Assembly: GCA_003049485.1 (NCBI GenBank)
Contig: PYST01000122.1
Span: 32,380-96,379 of the forward strand
Reading direction: 5' to 3'
Origin: Ophioceras dolichostomum
Lineage: Eukaryota > Ascomycota > Sordariomycetes > Magnaporthales > Ophioceraceae
DNA: 64,000 nucleotides
The position numbers and the translations under genes were made by a program. Every line of letters begins with the position of its first letter. Position 1 is the stretch's first letter. Positions 35,602-46,012 of the stretch are shown here, piece after piece. The notes under the pieces were generated by a model that was not told the origin of the DNA, searched no databases, and saw only the letters and a program-made list of their open reading frames with translations.

Positions 35602-36801
35602 CTTGAGAGGCGACGGGGTTCCGCGAAGCGTCGTTGAGAGGGGAAATCGGAGAGGACCAGAAAGGAATCGAAGGTCGAACTCGAACAAAATATATAGCAC
35701 AAAAGCCCCGGGAAAAGAGGGATAATTCTACGGCCTGTGACTATGACACAGGACAGTGACTAGGAAAACAATGATTGCCGCGCCTGGTGTAATAAAAGAT
35801 GCAGGTTTATGGGTGATGGAGGCCGCTGGACCCTCGATCGTCGCGACTTTTTTTGAGGCCACGCGCGCGTTGATGGGAAGAAAAGGAGGGGCACCAGCGG
35901 AACGGCGGCGGAGAAATTTTTAAGGTTTTCAGTGGGACGCGTCTCGCGAGTCGCGTATCACGTGCTAGCGATGCCCCGCATTTTCAGTGAGGGGCTCCTG
36001 CCGCCCGACTCTGCTGGGTGACTCACGATCGCTCGTGCAAACATTCCAGGCGCGAGGTCGACACGCACTCACGTGATCTCTCTCACTCACACATCGCCTC
36101 GTAACAAGGGCAGCCAGCTCACGGGGATACGAGTGAAAATGCATGAGAGGCGAAGAAAGACGTTGGCGCCGATGAGCTAAGAGAAGGGAGGTGCGCCTCC
36201 CTTTCTTCTAGCCTGACTGGCAGCGACCACGCCGGCCACCCCATCTCTGATGAAGCCAATCTGAGAGACGCACATGGTCGGCCACAGCGAAGTTATCTCT
36301 AGGTCCCTTGACATGTAGCTGCATTACTACGGAGGTCGGTGGGGATGGGCTGTGGCCGTCGATCGGGCCCTGCCCAGAGCAGCCTTCCGTGGGAATCCCC
36401 GACTCGACCGACGCGGTGGGATAACATCAGCAAAGACATTTGCAGGAACAGGACGCGGTCAGCGAAGCAGTGTTTTGGGCAGAAGGGAGAAGGACGGTGT
36501 GACTATGCCTTTCGTTCATTTATCGTGGATGGCCTTCTTCAGCGCCGCAGCAGTCGCCGGGAAGCGGACGGGCCTTCGTCGTTGAGCTCGTGCTGGAAGC
36601 GGAAGCAAGGGGAACATCATCCCCGTACGTCGCAGCACCTGTGCCACCAGGGAGAAAGACCACCAGTGCGGGCAGACCGAGGACCTAGCCGTTATTGTCC
36701 CAGCGTATTTTTATCCACTGATGCGCATCAGCAACAGCAACAGGAGACACTGACGCACATCAGCAACAGCAACAGCAGAAGAAAGAAGACCGCCGTCATC
36801 A
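35602..36801. other. Intergenic, CTP synthase promoter side
   Basis: 1.2 kb between the start of the CTP synthase gene and the 3' end of the PL4 lyase gene. No gene is supported; the 218-codon plus frame at 36339-36995 is Ser/Arg-rich, overlaps the lyase's last exon antisense and lacks motifs. Confidence 0.55.
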
Positions 36802-39007
36802 TCACGTCCGAGGGGTGTCCTTCCCAGGCGGCCCCTGAAGCTCAACGGCGTCGACGACGTAGTTGGCGCTCAAGAACGCCTGGTCTCCGCTCCCGTAAAC
36901 GCCCAGCGTCAACGTGTTCGATCCCTGCTTCAGCGCGCTCGCCGGCACGGTCCAGGTGTAGACGTCGCCCCATCCGCGATAGGCTCCGCGTGTGACGCCG
37001 CGAGAGTCGATGAGTTTCTGTTTTTGGGGTAAACATGTGTTGACCCGGTCAGCCAGGATTCTGGAAGGAATACGGGGGTGTGCCTGGAAGGAGGGGGGTG
37101 GCTGGGGAGGAAGACACGTCCGTCGACATGGCAGTGGTAGAGATAGGGTGGAACGAATGCTAACGGGGCACAGGGACATATGAATACGAGAATAATACTA
37201 CACACCGGCGCCCCCGGATCCCTCCCCGTCCAGCCCCCAATCTTAACCGACGGCCTCCCGCCCTTAAACGACAGCGTCGTCCCCACGCGCAGCACCAAGT
37301 CTCGCGCAACCTGATCGGCCGCGAGCTCGAAGTTGACGGTCGCAACACCCCCCTGCTTCGCGAACAGCGCCATGGGGAAGTCCCTCGCCGCCGTCGACTT
37401 GCCGACGGTATAGGTCCCTCCCCATGACGCCATGCGCACGTCGCTCGGGTGCATGCGCTCGATCTTGTCCCCGTTCTTCAGCTCGAGCGGCTTTCCGTCG
37501 AACTCGCCGATCCGCCAGACCACACCCGCCTGCTGCTGCTGAGACTGCGACTGCTCCGGCTGGCGGAAGTCCTTGGCGTGCTTCCCGCCGCTGATGACCG
37601 TCACGGCGGCGTCCTGCTGCGCGACCTCGAACTCGCCGCGGTACAGCTTCATGGCGTACACGCCGGGCTTCATCGCAGGGGAGGTGTATGCTCCTGTGCT
37701 GTTCGAGGCGCGGGCCCAGTATTGTGCGTCCTTGTTGTACCAGTGCAGGACGGTCTCGAAGCGCGAGGCGTCGGTGCCGAGGAGGCTGGCCGTGCCGGCC
37801 ACGGTGCCGCGGCCGCTGAGGGGCACGTAGCCTTGGATGGGGCCTATGGTGGAGAAGAAGGATGTGTCGAGGTCTCCGGAGGGTGGTGTCGTGCTCGCTC
37901 TGTTTTGTGCACGCGGCAGCCCAAGTCGCAGACGGGTGGTTAGTCTAAGATTCATGTTTTGTACCGGCTAGCTTGCCTGCTGCCGTCGACGCTTGAGTGG
38001 CCTCTGCGCTTGCTTGTGACTTACGTGAATCGCATGGCGTATGGTCCCATCAGTCCGAACCTCCACGGCTCGGTCCGAACGTGCCCGCTGTTCATATACC
38101 AGTATAGCTCCTGGTCGTCCCCGCTCTGTGTGTTGATGTCTCGCATGAAGGGGCCGCCGGCCGAGTGCTCGTACGCGGTGCCGGGCATGATCATCCAGAT
38201 GCCTACGTTCTGCACGGTGGGAGGCTGTCAGTCTCTTTCTTATCCCGGAATGGGCCACTCAAAGGGGCAAGCGGGCAGAAGGGGGCTAGAAAACAGGGAA
38301 ACCGACATTGCCCGTGACGCCGTGGACCTGGTCGTCAATGAAGCGATCAGCCGTATACATCTTGCACCTCGTCTGGCCGTTGGGGCACTTGAACGTGTCC
38401 TTCCCCTCGAAGGCCTCGCAGCCATCGAGGTTCCCCGCGTCGCCGTGCCAGCCGTTCGGCACCGCCGCCCTCCGGAGCCGCGCAAGCCAACGGAGCTCGC
38501 CCGGATCGATCTCGCCCGTTATGTAGGTCGCCATGTAAACCGTCGGGTCGTTGGGCCGCGCGACGTAGTAGTGGGTCAGCGGTGCCGACTTCGCCTTCAC
38601 TGTGATTTTGACGTGTCCGTTGATCGTCTCGGCCGTGACCTCCGAGCTTCCGAGGCCGGAGTTGATCGCGGACATCTTGCGCGTCCCCTGGTACTGCACG
38701 CTGTTGAAGAGGAGGCTCGTGATGTCGCCATTGTTCCTGCGGAGGATGAGCAGGCATCGGTTAGCAAGCTGGCAGAGACTCCGTTGGCTTTACAGTCTCC
38801 TCTCCTGGCTGAAAGTACTACGTGCCAATAGGGCGGGGCGGGTTGTAAGACGGGTTCCAAGGGGCTGCTATACTTATTTACGTCAAAAACCAGGCCGCCA
38901 TTCGTGTCAACTCGGTAAGAATTCCCGGACGAGGTGAAGCCGAACGCTGCCCTGGCTGATTCTGCAAGGTAGGCGAGAACGCCTGCTGCGAGCGCGACGG
39001 TCTTCAT
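36802..39007 (-). CDS. Secreted rhamnogalacturonan lyase, PL4 family
   Basis: Cleaves the rhamnogalacturonan I backbone of pectin by beta-elimination, outside the cell. Five exons: 39007-38874, 38736-38307, 38209-38025, 37899-37206 and 37017-36802. They join in frame to 552 aa. A signal peptide is clear (MKTVALAAGVLAYLAESARA, then AFGFTSSG). The protein follows known fungal PL4 enzymes end to end: NGDITSLLFNSVQYQG, VYMATYITGEIDPGELRWLA, CKMYTADRFIDDQVHG, GGPFMRDINTQSGDDQELYW, YMNSGHVRTEPWRFGLMGPY, MKPGVYAMKLYRGEFEVA, MHPSDVRMASWGGTYTVG, DSRGVTRGAYRGWGDVYTW. The Lys and His reported as catalytic in Aspergillus RGL4 correspond to ~K170 (TRCKMY) and ~H231 (MNSGHV), both kept. The fibronectin III-like middle and C-terminal carbohydrate-binding-like domain are present. 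It looks intact and active. Confidence 0.95.
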
Positions 39008-39635
39008 CGAGGGCTGCCGTCGTGAGTAAAACCGTCGAAACCGGTGTTGCTATAGGAGACATATAAAACGACTACTTATCAGCTCAGCTCGGAAAGGTAG
39101 TTGTTGAATGCTGTCTGGGTTGCCTTGGAGGGTTAAATAGCCGCATACCTTGTGTCCCACTTTGCCTTTCTCCTCTCCTGGTTAGTGGAATCATCCCGGC
39201 CCGCAGCGGAGTACGCTTCCCCAGACAATATGCATGAGCCGCGCCGGCTCAATTATATAGTACTCTCTTTAATCAAATGCGGTGCCGCGGGCTAGACGAG
39301 CCGTTGTAGCCGTTCTAAGACTGTAGTATGGGACAGTTCGCGCTGTGCTAGGATGAGTACCTAATTACTGCCAGCTTCGGAGCCTCTCAAGTTTCCTAGT
39401 TTTGTTACAGGGTCGTAAGCTGGCCATTCTGGAGGTTGAAGGATAATGTGTTTTATATTACGGGGAAATGTGGAAGGAGATGGAAGTCAGTATCAGAAAA
39501 TGGATAGAATTCTTAGCTCTCTGAAATATCCTACTACCTACTAAATTAGTACTACTCACTACTGTTGCTTCCATCACCGGACCCCCTTGCGTCCCTGCTT
39601 GAACTCAAGCTCGCGAGGTATCGATGCCAATCATG
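39008..39635. other. Intergenic, PL4 promoter side
   Basis: About 630 bp, AT-richer than neighbours, upstream of the lyase gene and downstream of the next minus-strand gene. No open frame worth noting. Confidence 0.6.
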
Positions 39636-40577
39636 TTATTTGGCCGCCCTTGCTGCCAGCAGGACCCGCTGGAGCTTGTCCGTCCATATCGGCGTTTGCC
39701 AACGGGCGAGGAAGCGCATCGGGCTGCCGTCCCAAGTCTGATAAATGTAGAGCTCGGAGGCGATCGGAGGCTTTTTCTGGACGTCGTCAAGGAACTCGTT
39801 GAACGTTGTGACGCTCAAGTCAGAGATAGCATCCATCAGCAAGCTGCAGACCACACTTCGTCGAATCCTTCCTGTCGGTGGGGAGATGTCTGACCCGGAT
39901 CTCGTACTTGCTGATCTCGTACTGGTCGTCGGCCGCGATGAAGATGATCGACACGCTCTGCTTCTCCGGCTCACTCCAGGGCTGGAAGCGGCTCATGAGA
40001 CCCTGGAGGCTCGACGAGGCCTCGAACAGGGCGGGAGCGCCTTCGCTGGACGCAGAAGCCGGGCAGGATTTGCTGAGAGTCGTACAGTTCTCGTCACCTT
40101 GGTATCCGGCGAGCTCGAAGAGGGCGCTGTCGAGGAGGTAGAAGAGTTTCGCGGCTCTGATGCCGTCCTCCTTGTACTTTATCGGGAAGCTGAGGACGTG
40201 GAATCCGTCGGCCTCGGTGACGACTAGGCGGTCTATGGCTGCGGTTTCTGGAAGTGGACTCTTCTCGTCTCGCGATATGGTTTGTACGTCGGGTGCAGCG
40301 AGGTCGACCGGGGTTGGTTTGTGGAGGAGTCGGTAGCGAGCGAGCCCGGCGTCTTCAGCAGGGCCTGGACGGGGGAGCGAGTCTTGAAGATGGTAGTCTT
40401 TTGAAGATGGTGCTCTTTTGAAGATGATGCTCCTACTTAATGCTGGAAGCTTGAATCAGTTAACGTAGGCAACGCAGGGCGTCGAAATAATAACGGCTCC
40501 TCTTACCAAGTTGTACTCAGCTGACCCGGACAATGAGGAAAGCTATTGAGGCAAAGCATGGCTTTCATTGAAGGCAT
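39636..40577 (-). CDS. Unknown protein, three exons
   Basis: Reconstructed from three pieces: 40577-40507, 40432-39908 and 39843-39636. Donors GTAAGA and GTACGA; acceptors TAG and CAG; first intron has a TTAACTGA branch point. Phases agree and give 267 aa. The central exon is clearly protein-like (RLVVTEADGFHVLSFPIKYK, AAKLFYLLDSALFELAGYQG, SVSIIFIAADDQYEIS), and the last exon continues in another frame (LMDAISDLSVTTFNEFLDDV, SELYIYQTWDGSPMRFLARW). Without the second splice the frame would stop early. I do not recognise the family; no signal peptide, TM helix or catalytic motif is evident. The 5' end is uncertain: a pyrimidine-rich AG acceptor lies just upstream of the chosen ATG, so a further exon may exist. 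It is divergent from the SDR gene, sharing a ~330 bp spacer. Confidence 0.6.
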
Positions 40578-40911
40578 CGTGAACGACACAGCGAAAAAGA
40601 GGATGAGTCTTCCGCTGCAAAGAAAGAGAAAACGAAATCGAGAAAATTCGAGCGAAGCGTTGAGGCGGTGACAAGTCTCTTGGTACCTGGCCCCACTTCA
40701 CCTCTTCTCTTATGGACTCTGACATTGTTCCTGTGAATGCCACTCAGCAACACAAGCTCTGCCAGCTCTGAGAACCCAAATCAAAAAGCCGGTTTTCTTG
40801 ATCATTCGCTCTTTGATTCGATCACGCGGCTTTGCAATCATTCTCAACCAATCCAGAACCCCTTGCTTGGTCTCCATTCTTTTCATACTTCCTTCGACAC
40901 GACAACACAAC
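40578..40911. promoter_or_regulatory. Shared spacer of divergent genes
   Basis: A 334-bp gap separates the proposed start of the minus-strand unknown gene from the SDR ATG at 40912. It must hold promoters for both. A CCAAT box (~40846-40850) lies about 60 bp before the SDR start. That it is bidirectional is inferred from position only. Confidence 0.4.
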
Positions 40912-41952
40912 ATGCCGCCCGCCTTCGATTTCTGGACCGAGGGCCGCCACGTCGCCGCGCAGTTCGCCGGCGACATCCAAAGCGGAACATTCATGATCAC
41001 CGGCATCAGCGGGCACGACCTCGGCGCCCGGATCGCCATCGACCTCGCCGCTCACAAGCCGAAACGCCTCATCCTCGTGAGCGCCCGCAACGACGAGGCG
41101 GAACTAGAGCCGGTCGAGGAGCAGATCCGCGCCGTCAACGAGGATGTCCTCCTCTCGGTGTGGATGTGCGACATCTCAGACCTCAGGAGCGTGCGGAGGG
41201 TGGCGTGGAGCATCTTCCACGACCACGAAATCACCCACATCGACGTCGTGATTAACACCGAGGCCGCCCAGCTGGTCGGCAACTACAAGCTCAGCGAGCA
41301 GGGCGTCGAGATGGCCCTCGCGGCCAACTACCTCGGCCGCTTCCTCCTAGTCAACCTGATCTTCTACAAGGTCGTCGCGGCCGGCGACGGCGCCCGCATT
41401 ATCAACGTCACCAACCGCGCGCACCGCCTTTCGCCCTTCCGCTTCGACAACAACCACTGGAACTTCTCTGACATGGGGGGCAGCGGCGAAGACGGCGCCG
41501 TCGCCACGCCGTACGACAAGCACCTCGCCTACGCGCAGAGCTGCACGGCTGTGATGCTCTTCACCGCCATGCTGGAGCAGCGACTGCGCAAGCACCACAA
41601 CGGACACTGTCATGCCTTCGCCATCCATCCTGGCACTATCTGGGGGACGGGCCTGCAAAGCCAGTGGTCCTTGATGAAGTACGTCGAGAGGAATCGGCCG
41701 GTCAACGGCAAAGAGAAATTCGAGATCGAGCGGCCGAAGACGCTGCCTATGGCGTCTGCCCCCATCCTAGCCGTGGCCCTTGACCCGTGCTTCGACAACT
41801 TCTACCCGACCGACGAGCAGGGCTGCAGCGTCACGGGGTACTTTGAGGGCACCACGGCGTGCCTGGTTACTGCCGAGCCGCACGCCGTGGATATAGATGC
41901 GGCGGGGAAGCTGTGGACTCTGTCGGAGCGGCTAGTGGGACAACGGTTCTAG
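40912..41952 (+). CDS. SDR-fold protein with altered catalytic residues
   Basis: 346 aa from ATG 40912 (context CACAACATGCCG, after an in-frame upstream ATG at 40798 that would add a non-conserved leader). It follows the fungal TIC32/retinol-dehydrogenase-like short-chain dehydrogenase pattern: nucleotide-binding MITGISGHDLGARIA, then ANYLGRFLLVNLIFYKV, ARIINVTNRAHRLSPFRFD, AYAQSCTAVMLF and FAIHPGTIWGTGLQ. Three sites depart from working enzymes: the NNAG motif reads NTEA (residues 115-118), the catalytic-Ser region reads VTNRAH, and the YxxxK pair is Y207-A-Q-S-C211, so the proton-relay Lys is Cys. The frame is intact and single-exon, so it is probably expressed, but oxidoreductase chemistry by the usual mechanism is doubtful. 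It could bind NAD(P)H as a scaffold or sensor (inference). Confidence 0.88.
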   Translation: MPPAFDFWTEGRHVAAQFAGDIQSGTFMITGISGHDLGARIAIDLAAHKPKRLILVSARNDEAELEPVEEQIRAVNEDVLLSVWMCDISDLRSVRRVAWSIFHDHEITHIDVVINTEAAQLVGNYKLSEQGVEMALAANYLGRFLLVNLIFYKVVAAGDGARIINVTNRAHRLSPFRFDNNHWNFSDMGGSGEDGAVATPYDKHLAYAQSCTAVMLFTAMLEQRLRKHHNGHCHAFAIHPGTIWGTGLQSQWSLMKYVERNRPVNGKEKFEIERPKTLPMASAPILAVALDPCFDNFYPTDEQGCSVTGYFEGTTACLVTAEPHAVDIDAAGKLWTLSERLVGQRF

Positions 41953-42798
41953 ATGTGTGTCGACTTCGACTTGGTGTGCAGGGCACCACGAGAGCAGGAA
42001 TGTCAAAGGCGGAGAAAGCAAGAGTATCAAGGGCGGAGAGAGCAGTTAGGCAGTATCATCTGTGACTCCGAGGATGTGTGTGCTCTCATAATAGACTTGG
42101 TGTCTGCGAATCAATGCTTTGTTCTCACATCTTTCGCCCAGATTTCCTCAGCATCGTGCCCTCAGCAGAAAGAAAGGGAGAGAAAAGGTGAGGGCTTTCT
42201 CACGGCTTTGCATTAAAATGAAGGAAAATATTATTCAGGAGAAAAGGAAAAGGGAAAAAATACTAAGCAGAAGCAGAACGAGACGAAAAATAGGAAGACT
42301 TAGCTGAAGCAGGGGGGCGTGGGAGGGGAGGAGGAAGATAAGCGAAGAGAAGACTAATGACGAGAGAGAAGACTGATGATGAGGAGAAAAAAAAAGACGA
42401 AAGAAACCAGGGGAGGGAGACGAAATGCCCAAAGCAAAAAAAAGACTGAGTCGAAAACGAGAAGTAAGATAAGGAAAGGAAGACTAAGAAGAAGGAAATG
42501 TGGTCTGCTTATCGGATGGGTGCTGTGTCTCGGCTTCTCTCCCTCCAGTCCGATCGATGATGCCCTTCCCCCTTCCTTCCATTCCGTGCACTTCTTCTTC
42601 TTCTTCTCGGGTGACGCGACGTCTATCTCACAACTCTTCGGAGAGAAAGGGAGTTGCGATCTGTGCCGGAATCTGTGCCAGATGCTTGCTGCTCGAAGGG
42701 GGGCGTCTGGTCTTTATCTGTGTCCGAGATGAAGGTCGAGGTAGTAATAGCTGTCTCCGTGCCGAGAGAGGGATAGTGGTAGAAACGAAGCAGCATCA
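41953..42798. other. Intergenic with purine-rich tract
   Basis: Lies between the converging SDR gene and the zinc-module gene. About 42221-42490 is strongly purine-rich on the plus strand (GA/AAG-rich with A runs). No gene is supported in it. Confidence 0.55.
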
Positions 42799-43227
42799 TC
42801 AATCATCGTTGTCGTCGGGGCCGGGTGGGGGAGCAGCTGAGGAGGCGTAGTAGGGATCGTTGTGCTCTTCGCTGGCATGCGAGGCCTCACGATCGTCTCG
42901 TGGCTCGGAGGAGGAGGCTGGGGTTGTGGTTGGTATGTTGTTTCCGCGCAGGACTGCCAGAGGAACATCGTCGTCGTCCGACGAGACTGATGATGGTGGG
43001 GCGTGGCCATTGTCTGAATGGGCGGACGACGAGGCTTCGTCATCTGCGTCGCCATCTGCGTCGTCCTCTTGTCCCTTCTCGTTGGCGGGAGCGTCCGCCT
43101 CTACAGACGGAAGACTGTTGTTACTACGCAGGATAGACAGAGGGGTATCGTCGTCGTGAGATGATGCTGACGATGAAGCGTGATGGTCCTGCTCTGAACA
43201 GGCTTGGAACGCGTCGTCGTCATCTTG
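42799..43227 (-). pseudogene. In-frame extension beyond the stop of the zinc-module gene
   Basis: Directly after the TGA at 43230-43228 the same frame stays open for 142 codons to a second TGA at 42801-42799. It carries two more copies of the motif that precedes the stop: DDDTPLSILRSNN (minus, ending ~43117) and DDDVPLAVLRGNN (ending ~42937), against DDTPLAIIRRNN (ending ~43285) inside the annotated protein. Spacings are 168 and 180 bp, both multiples of three, with Ser/His/Asp-rich filler between. This shows that the repeat array once was, or still is, one coding unit. Possible readings: a recent nonsense mutation, a sequencing error, a short in-frame intron, or stop readthrough (context CGA TGA CAA). 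No good intron borders were found around the stop. Confidence 0.65.
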
Positions 43228-44403
43228 TCATCGCTCGATGGGCAGAACAGAGGCAGAGTCTGCATGGCCGAATGATGATGATGGGTTGTTTCGGCGTATG
43301 ATGGCGAGAGGGGTATCATCGCCTCCTAATGAGGTCGCTGAAGGAGGAGAGCGTTGTTGACGATGCTCTTCCGCCGCAGGAGCCGAGTCACGATCTTTAT
43401 CCTTCTGTTGCTGGACTGATGAGGAGGCAGCGTCGGCGGACGAAGCACTGCCGTCCACCGACGACGCAGGAGACGACTCCTCCGAGCAGCTGCGGCTGCC
43501 CGGAACGTCGGCAGCTATTTGGAATAGGATCTTGCCCAACCTCTCCACGAAGTAGCCGTGGGCCGCCTTCTTGCGGCACTCCTCGCAGTACTTCTTGCCC
43601 TTGGCGGCCGGGACCTTCTCGTCGTCGTCATCGTGGTTCGGGCAGAAGACCTCCTCCTCCTCCTCCTTCTCCTCCTCGGCAGCGGCGGCCTCCTCGGCGT
43701 CAGCGGCAACGGCGGCGGCAGCATCTCGGCGCTCCAGCAGCCGCTCCTCCGCCTCGCGTCGCGCGGTGTCGCGGCGCGCCACCGCCCTCCTGCATCCGAA
43801 GCAGTACTTCTCGCCGGCGGACGCCAGCACCCTTCCGCTGGCCGGGTGGTTAGGGCAGAAGGTCAGTCCCTTCCGCTTCTGCTTGTACTTCAGCAGGAGG
43901 GCCCGGCACTTCCCGCAGTTCGAGTAGCCCCTGAGGACGGGCGTCTTGGGGTGGTTGGGGCAGAGTCCCCGGCTCAGCAGCATGGCGCGGCGGCCTGCGC
44001 GGTACCGTCCCGTGCCCTTGCTCTTGTGCTGCTTGTCCTTCCAAGCGCGGCACTTGACGCACTCGATCTCACCCTTCTTGTACGGCGTGCCCGTGTGCTC
44101 CGGGCAGTGGCCCAGCTCCCTGGCCTTGATGCGGGCGGCCACCCGCCGCTCCTTGATGAGGGCGAGGGAGGCCTCGGAGCGCGCCTTCCTGTACGTTTCG
44201 CCGTGCCGCTTCTTGTCCTCGCGGCACTGCGCGCACACCGACATGCCCGCGACGACCGGCACCGACACGTGGTTCGGGCAGAGGCCCTGGCCAAGCAGCC
44301 TCTGCCGGCGGTTCCGCCGGATTTCGGCCGCCGTGGCGCCCGAGCCGGACGCAGAAGACTTGGCGGCGGTGGCGGCAGTGGTGGGCTTTGTAGCTCTGCC
44401 CAT
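43228..44403 (-). CDS. Protein with five CxxH...CxxC zinc-type modules
   Basis: 391 aa, single exon. Five copies of a short module occur: C-P-[NE]-H, 11-15 residues, then C-x2-C-[R]. Their first Cys residues are at 42, 100, 148, 183 and 254; repeats 1-3 have exactly 11 residues between H and C (e.g. CPNHPKTPVLRGYSNCGKCR). Each has the CxxH/CxxC spacing of a small zinc ribbon. The modules are joined by basic linkers; the stretch between modules 4 and 5 is Ala/Glu-rich. After the last module come a small hydrophobic patch (FVERLGKILFQIAADV) and a disordered Ser/Asp tail ending in DDTPLAIIRRNN. The ATG sits in a good context, preceded by AT-richer DNA. I recognise no named family; nucleic acid or protein binding is plausible. 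The same frame continues open beyond its TGA, see the next entry. Confidence 0.78.
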   Translation of the reverse strand: MGRATKPTTAATAAKSSASGSGATAAEIRRNRRQRLLGQGLCPNHVSVPVVAGMSVCAQCREDKKRHGETYRKARSEASLALIKERRVAARIKARELGHCPEHTGTPYKKGEIECVKCRAWKDKQHKSKGTGRYRAGRRAMLLSRGLCPNHPKTPVLRGYSNCGKCRALLLKYKQKRKGLTFCPNHPASGRVLASAGEKYCFGCRRAVARRDTARREAEERLLERRDAAAAVAADAEEAAAAEEEKEEEEEVFCPNHDDDDEKVPAAKGKKYCEECRKKAAHGYFVERLGKILFQIAADVPGSRSCSEESSPASSVDGSASSADAASSSVQQQKDKDRDSAPAAEEHRQQRSPPSATSLGGDDTPLAIIRRNNPSSSFGHADSASVLPIER

Positions 44404-45231
44404 GGTAGAGGTATGTAGTTTGGCAGAGAGGCGGGAAGAAAATCAAAAATCAAAGATCGGAGCGAAGTTTGGAGGCGACTTGGAGACAAGTATCGTCAGT
44501 GGCCAGGTGAGTGTGTGTTTACGTTCCTGGGCAAAGGGCATCGGCTCTTGATCAACGGCGATGAGTTTGGCGATCATGGGAAATCAAACGGACGATAGAA
44601 AAAATCGATTTGTGTGTGCGAGCTGTTTGAAATCGGAGATGGGAGTGGGAACTCGGGTTGAAGCGGTCGCGGTCCTCCGGCAGAATCTCCCAGAACGTCC
44701 CCCCACTGCTCCTTCCTTCCACTTGCTATTGTTGAGGAGCCATCCTGTAGTCACAGCAACAAGCCCTCCCGCTATCTGTCACACCGGACGAAGGCCAAGA
44801 ATGAAGGAAGAGACTACGTAGGTGAATAGAAACGGGCACATGGCACCGTGAGAGCTACTATCTTACCAGTCGACTTCACTCACGCGTCTAGCAGCTGCCT
44901 CCAGCCTCTTGTACGTCAAGGCCGGTGACTTCAGCCCAACTATTGCTCCGACACGGATAGAGAGGAGGTGATCTGAGGTCTGGACCACGGTCTCCTCGAC
45001 CAAGGCATGCGATGGTGTGATCAGCTTTCGCGACGAGAGCAGACACAACGGCGGTGAAAGTCACGCTGTGCTGCACGATGCGGCTCACGCTGCCACTCCA
45101 TGATCCCAGGAGCCCTCTTGAGACATTGCACCACAGCGTCTCACAACCCACCGAGCCTCTTCTCTTTATTCAAACAGCACGCGTAACTTTGTAGCGTAGT
45201 CGAGCAGCAGTCGCAGAGGCGCGATCCCCGA

Positions 45232-45267
45232 ACATGCACATGCACATGCACATGCACATGCACATGC
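45232..45267. repeat. ACATGC hexanucleotide repeat, six copies
   Basis: Six perfect tandem copies of ACATGC, directly visible. It does not match the fungal telomere repeat TTAGGG. Confidence 0.95.
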
Positions 45268-45935
45268 GGCGGCACCGCATCAAGGCGGCATCCTGGCAAC
45301 CCAGAATGCGAAGATAATGCCAGTCACTGCCTCGCCATATGGCCAAACAGTGCCAAACAGGCCTACCGTGCTCATGAGGCTCACAGTGGGTCCAAATAGT
45401 ACCAGTTGTCTGCTCCCGCGCTCGCGTCTGCTCCCGTCGGCGAGGCAACCACCTACTAGTATCGTCGTTGACCTCTGCGACGGCATCACAAATGCAATCG
45501 ACTTGATCCCCTCGCGACGGTAGACTAGACGAAAAGGCGCCAGACGGCCGGTGAGTGAAGGAAGGAAGGTAATTGTCCTGCGAGGATCACTCACTCCCCT
45601 CCTCTCTCCTCCTCCCTTACGCTACAGCTTTGGAGCTTCTTCGCCCCCAACAAACAACAACCACGGCTGTTGCTGCTCCTCAAAACACGCTTCTTCTCGC
45701 GCTCTGACCCCTCGGCATCAATCAGTGTCCTCGTTTAGTATCTTTGCTCGTCTCGCATGGCTGGCTCTCCGCCGCGTTTTCCCTCTCGTTGTCTCTCTCT
45801 TCTCCCCCCCTCTTCTCTTCCCACACTCGTCTTGGCATTTTTTGTCGACTCCCCCCCCAGATTTTTCCCTCTCTGCCTCTTCCCTCCCAACTTTTTCCCT
45901 CCCTACTTCTTCCCTACCAGCTTTTTCTCTCCTCC

Positions 45936-46012
45936 CAGCTTGTTCCCTCCCAGCTCCTCCCCTCCCAGCTTGTTCCCTCCCAGCTCCTCCCCTCCCAGCT
46001 TCTTCCCCTGCT
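45936..46012. repeat. 30-bp pyrimidine-rich minisatellite
   Basis: Two full copies and a partial third of a 30-bp unit starting CAGCTTGTTCCCTCCCAGCT, starting at 45936, 45966 and 45996. It lies in the pyrimidine-rich leader about 170 bp before the DUF7730-like ATG. Confidence 0.9.

Noticed and set aside
45232..45267. Hexanucleotide repeat considered as an internal telomere array
   Set aside because: The unit is ACATGC, not TTAGGG; it is a simple microsatellite.
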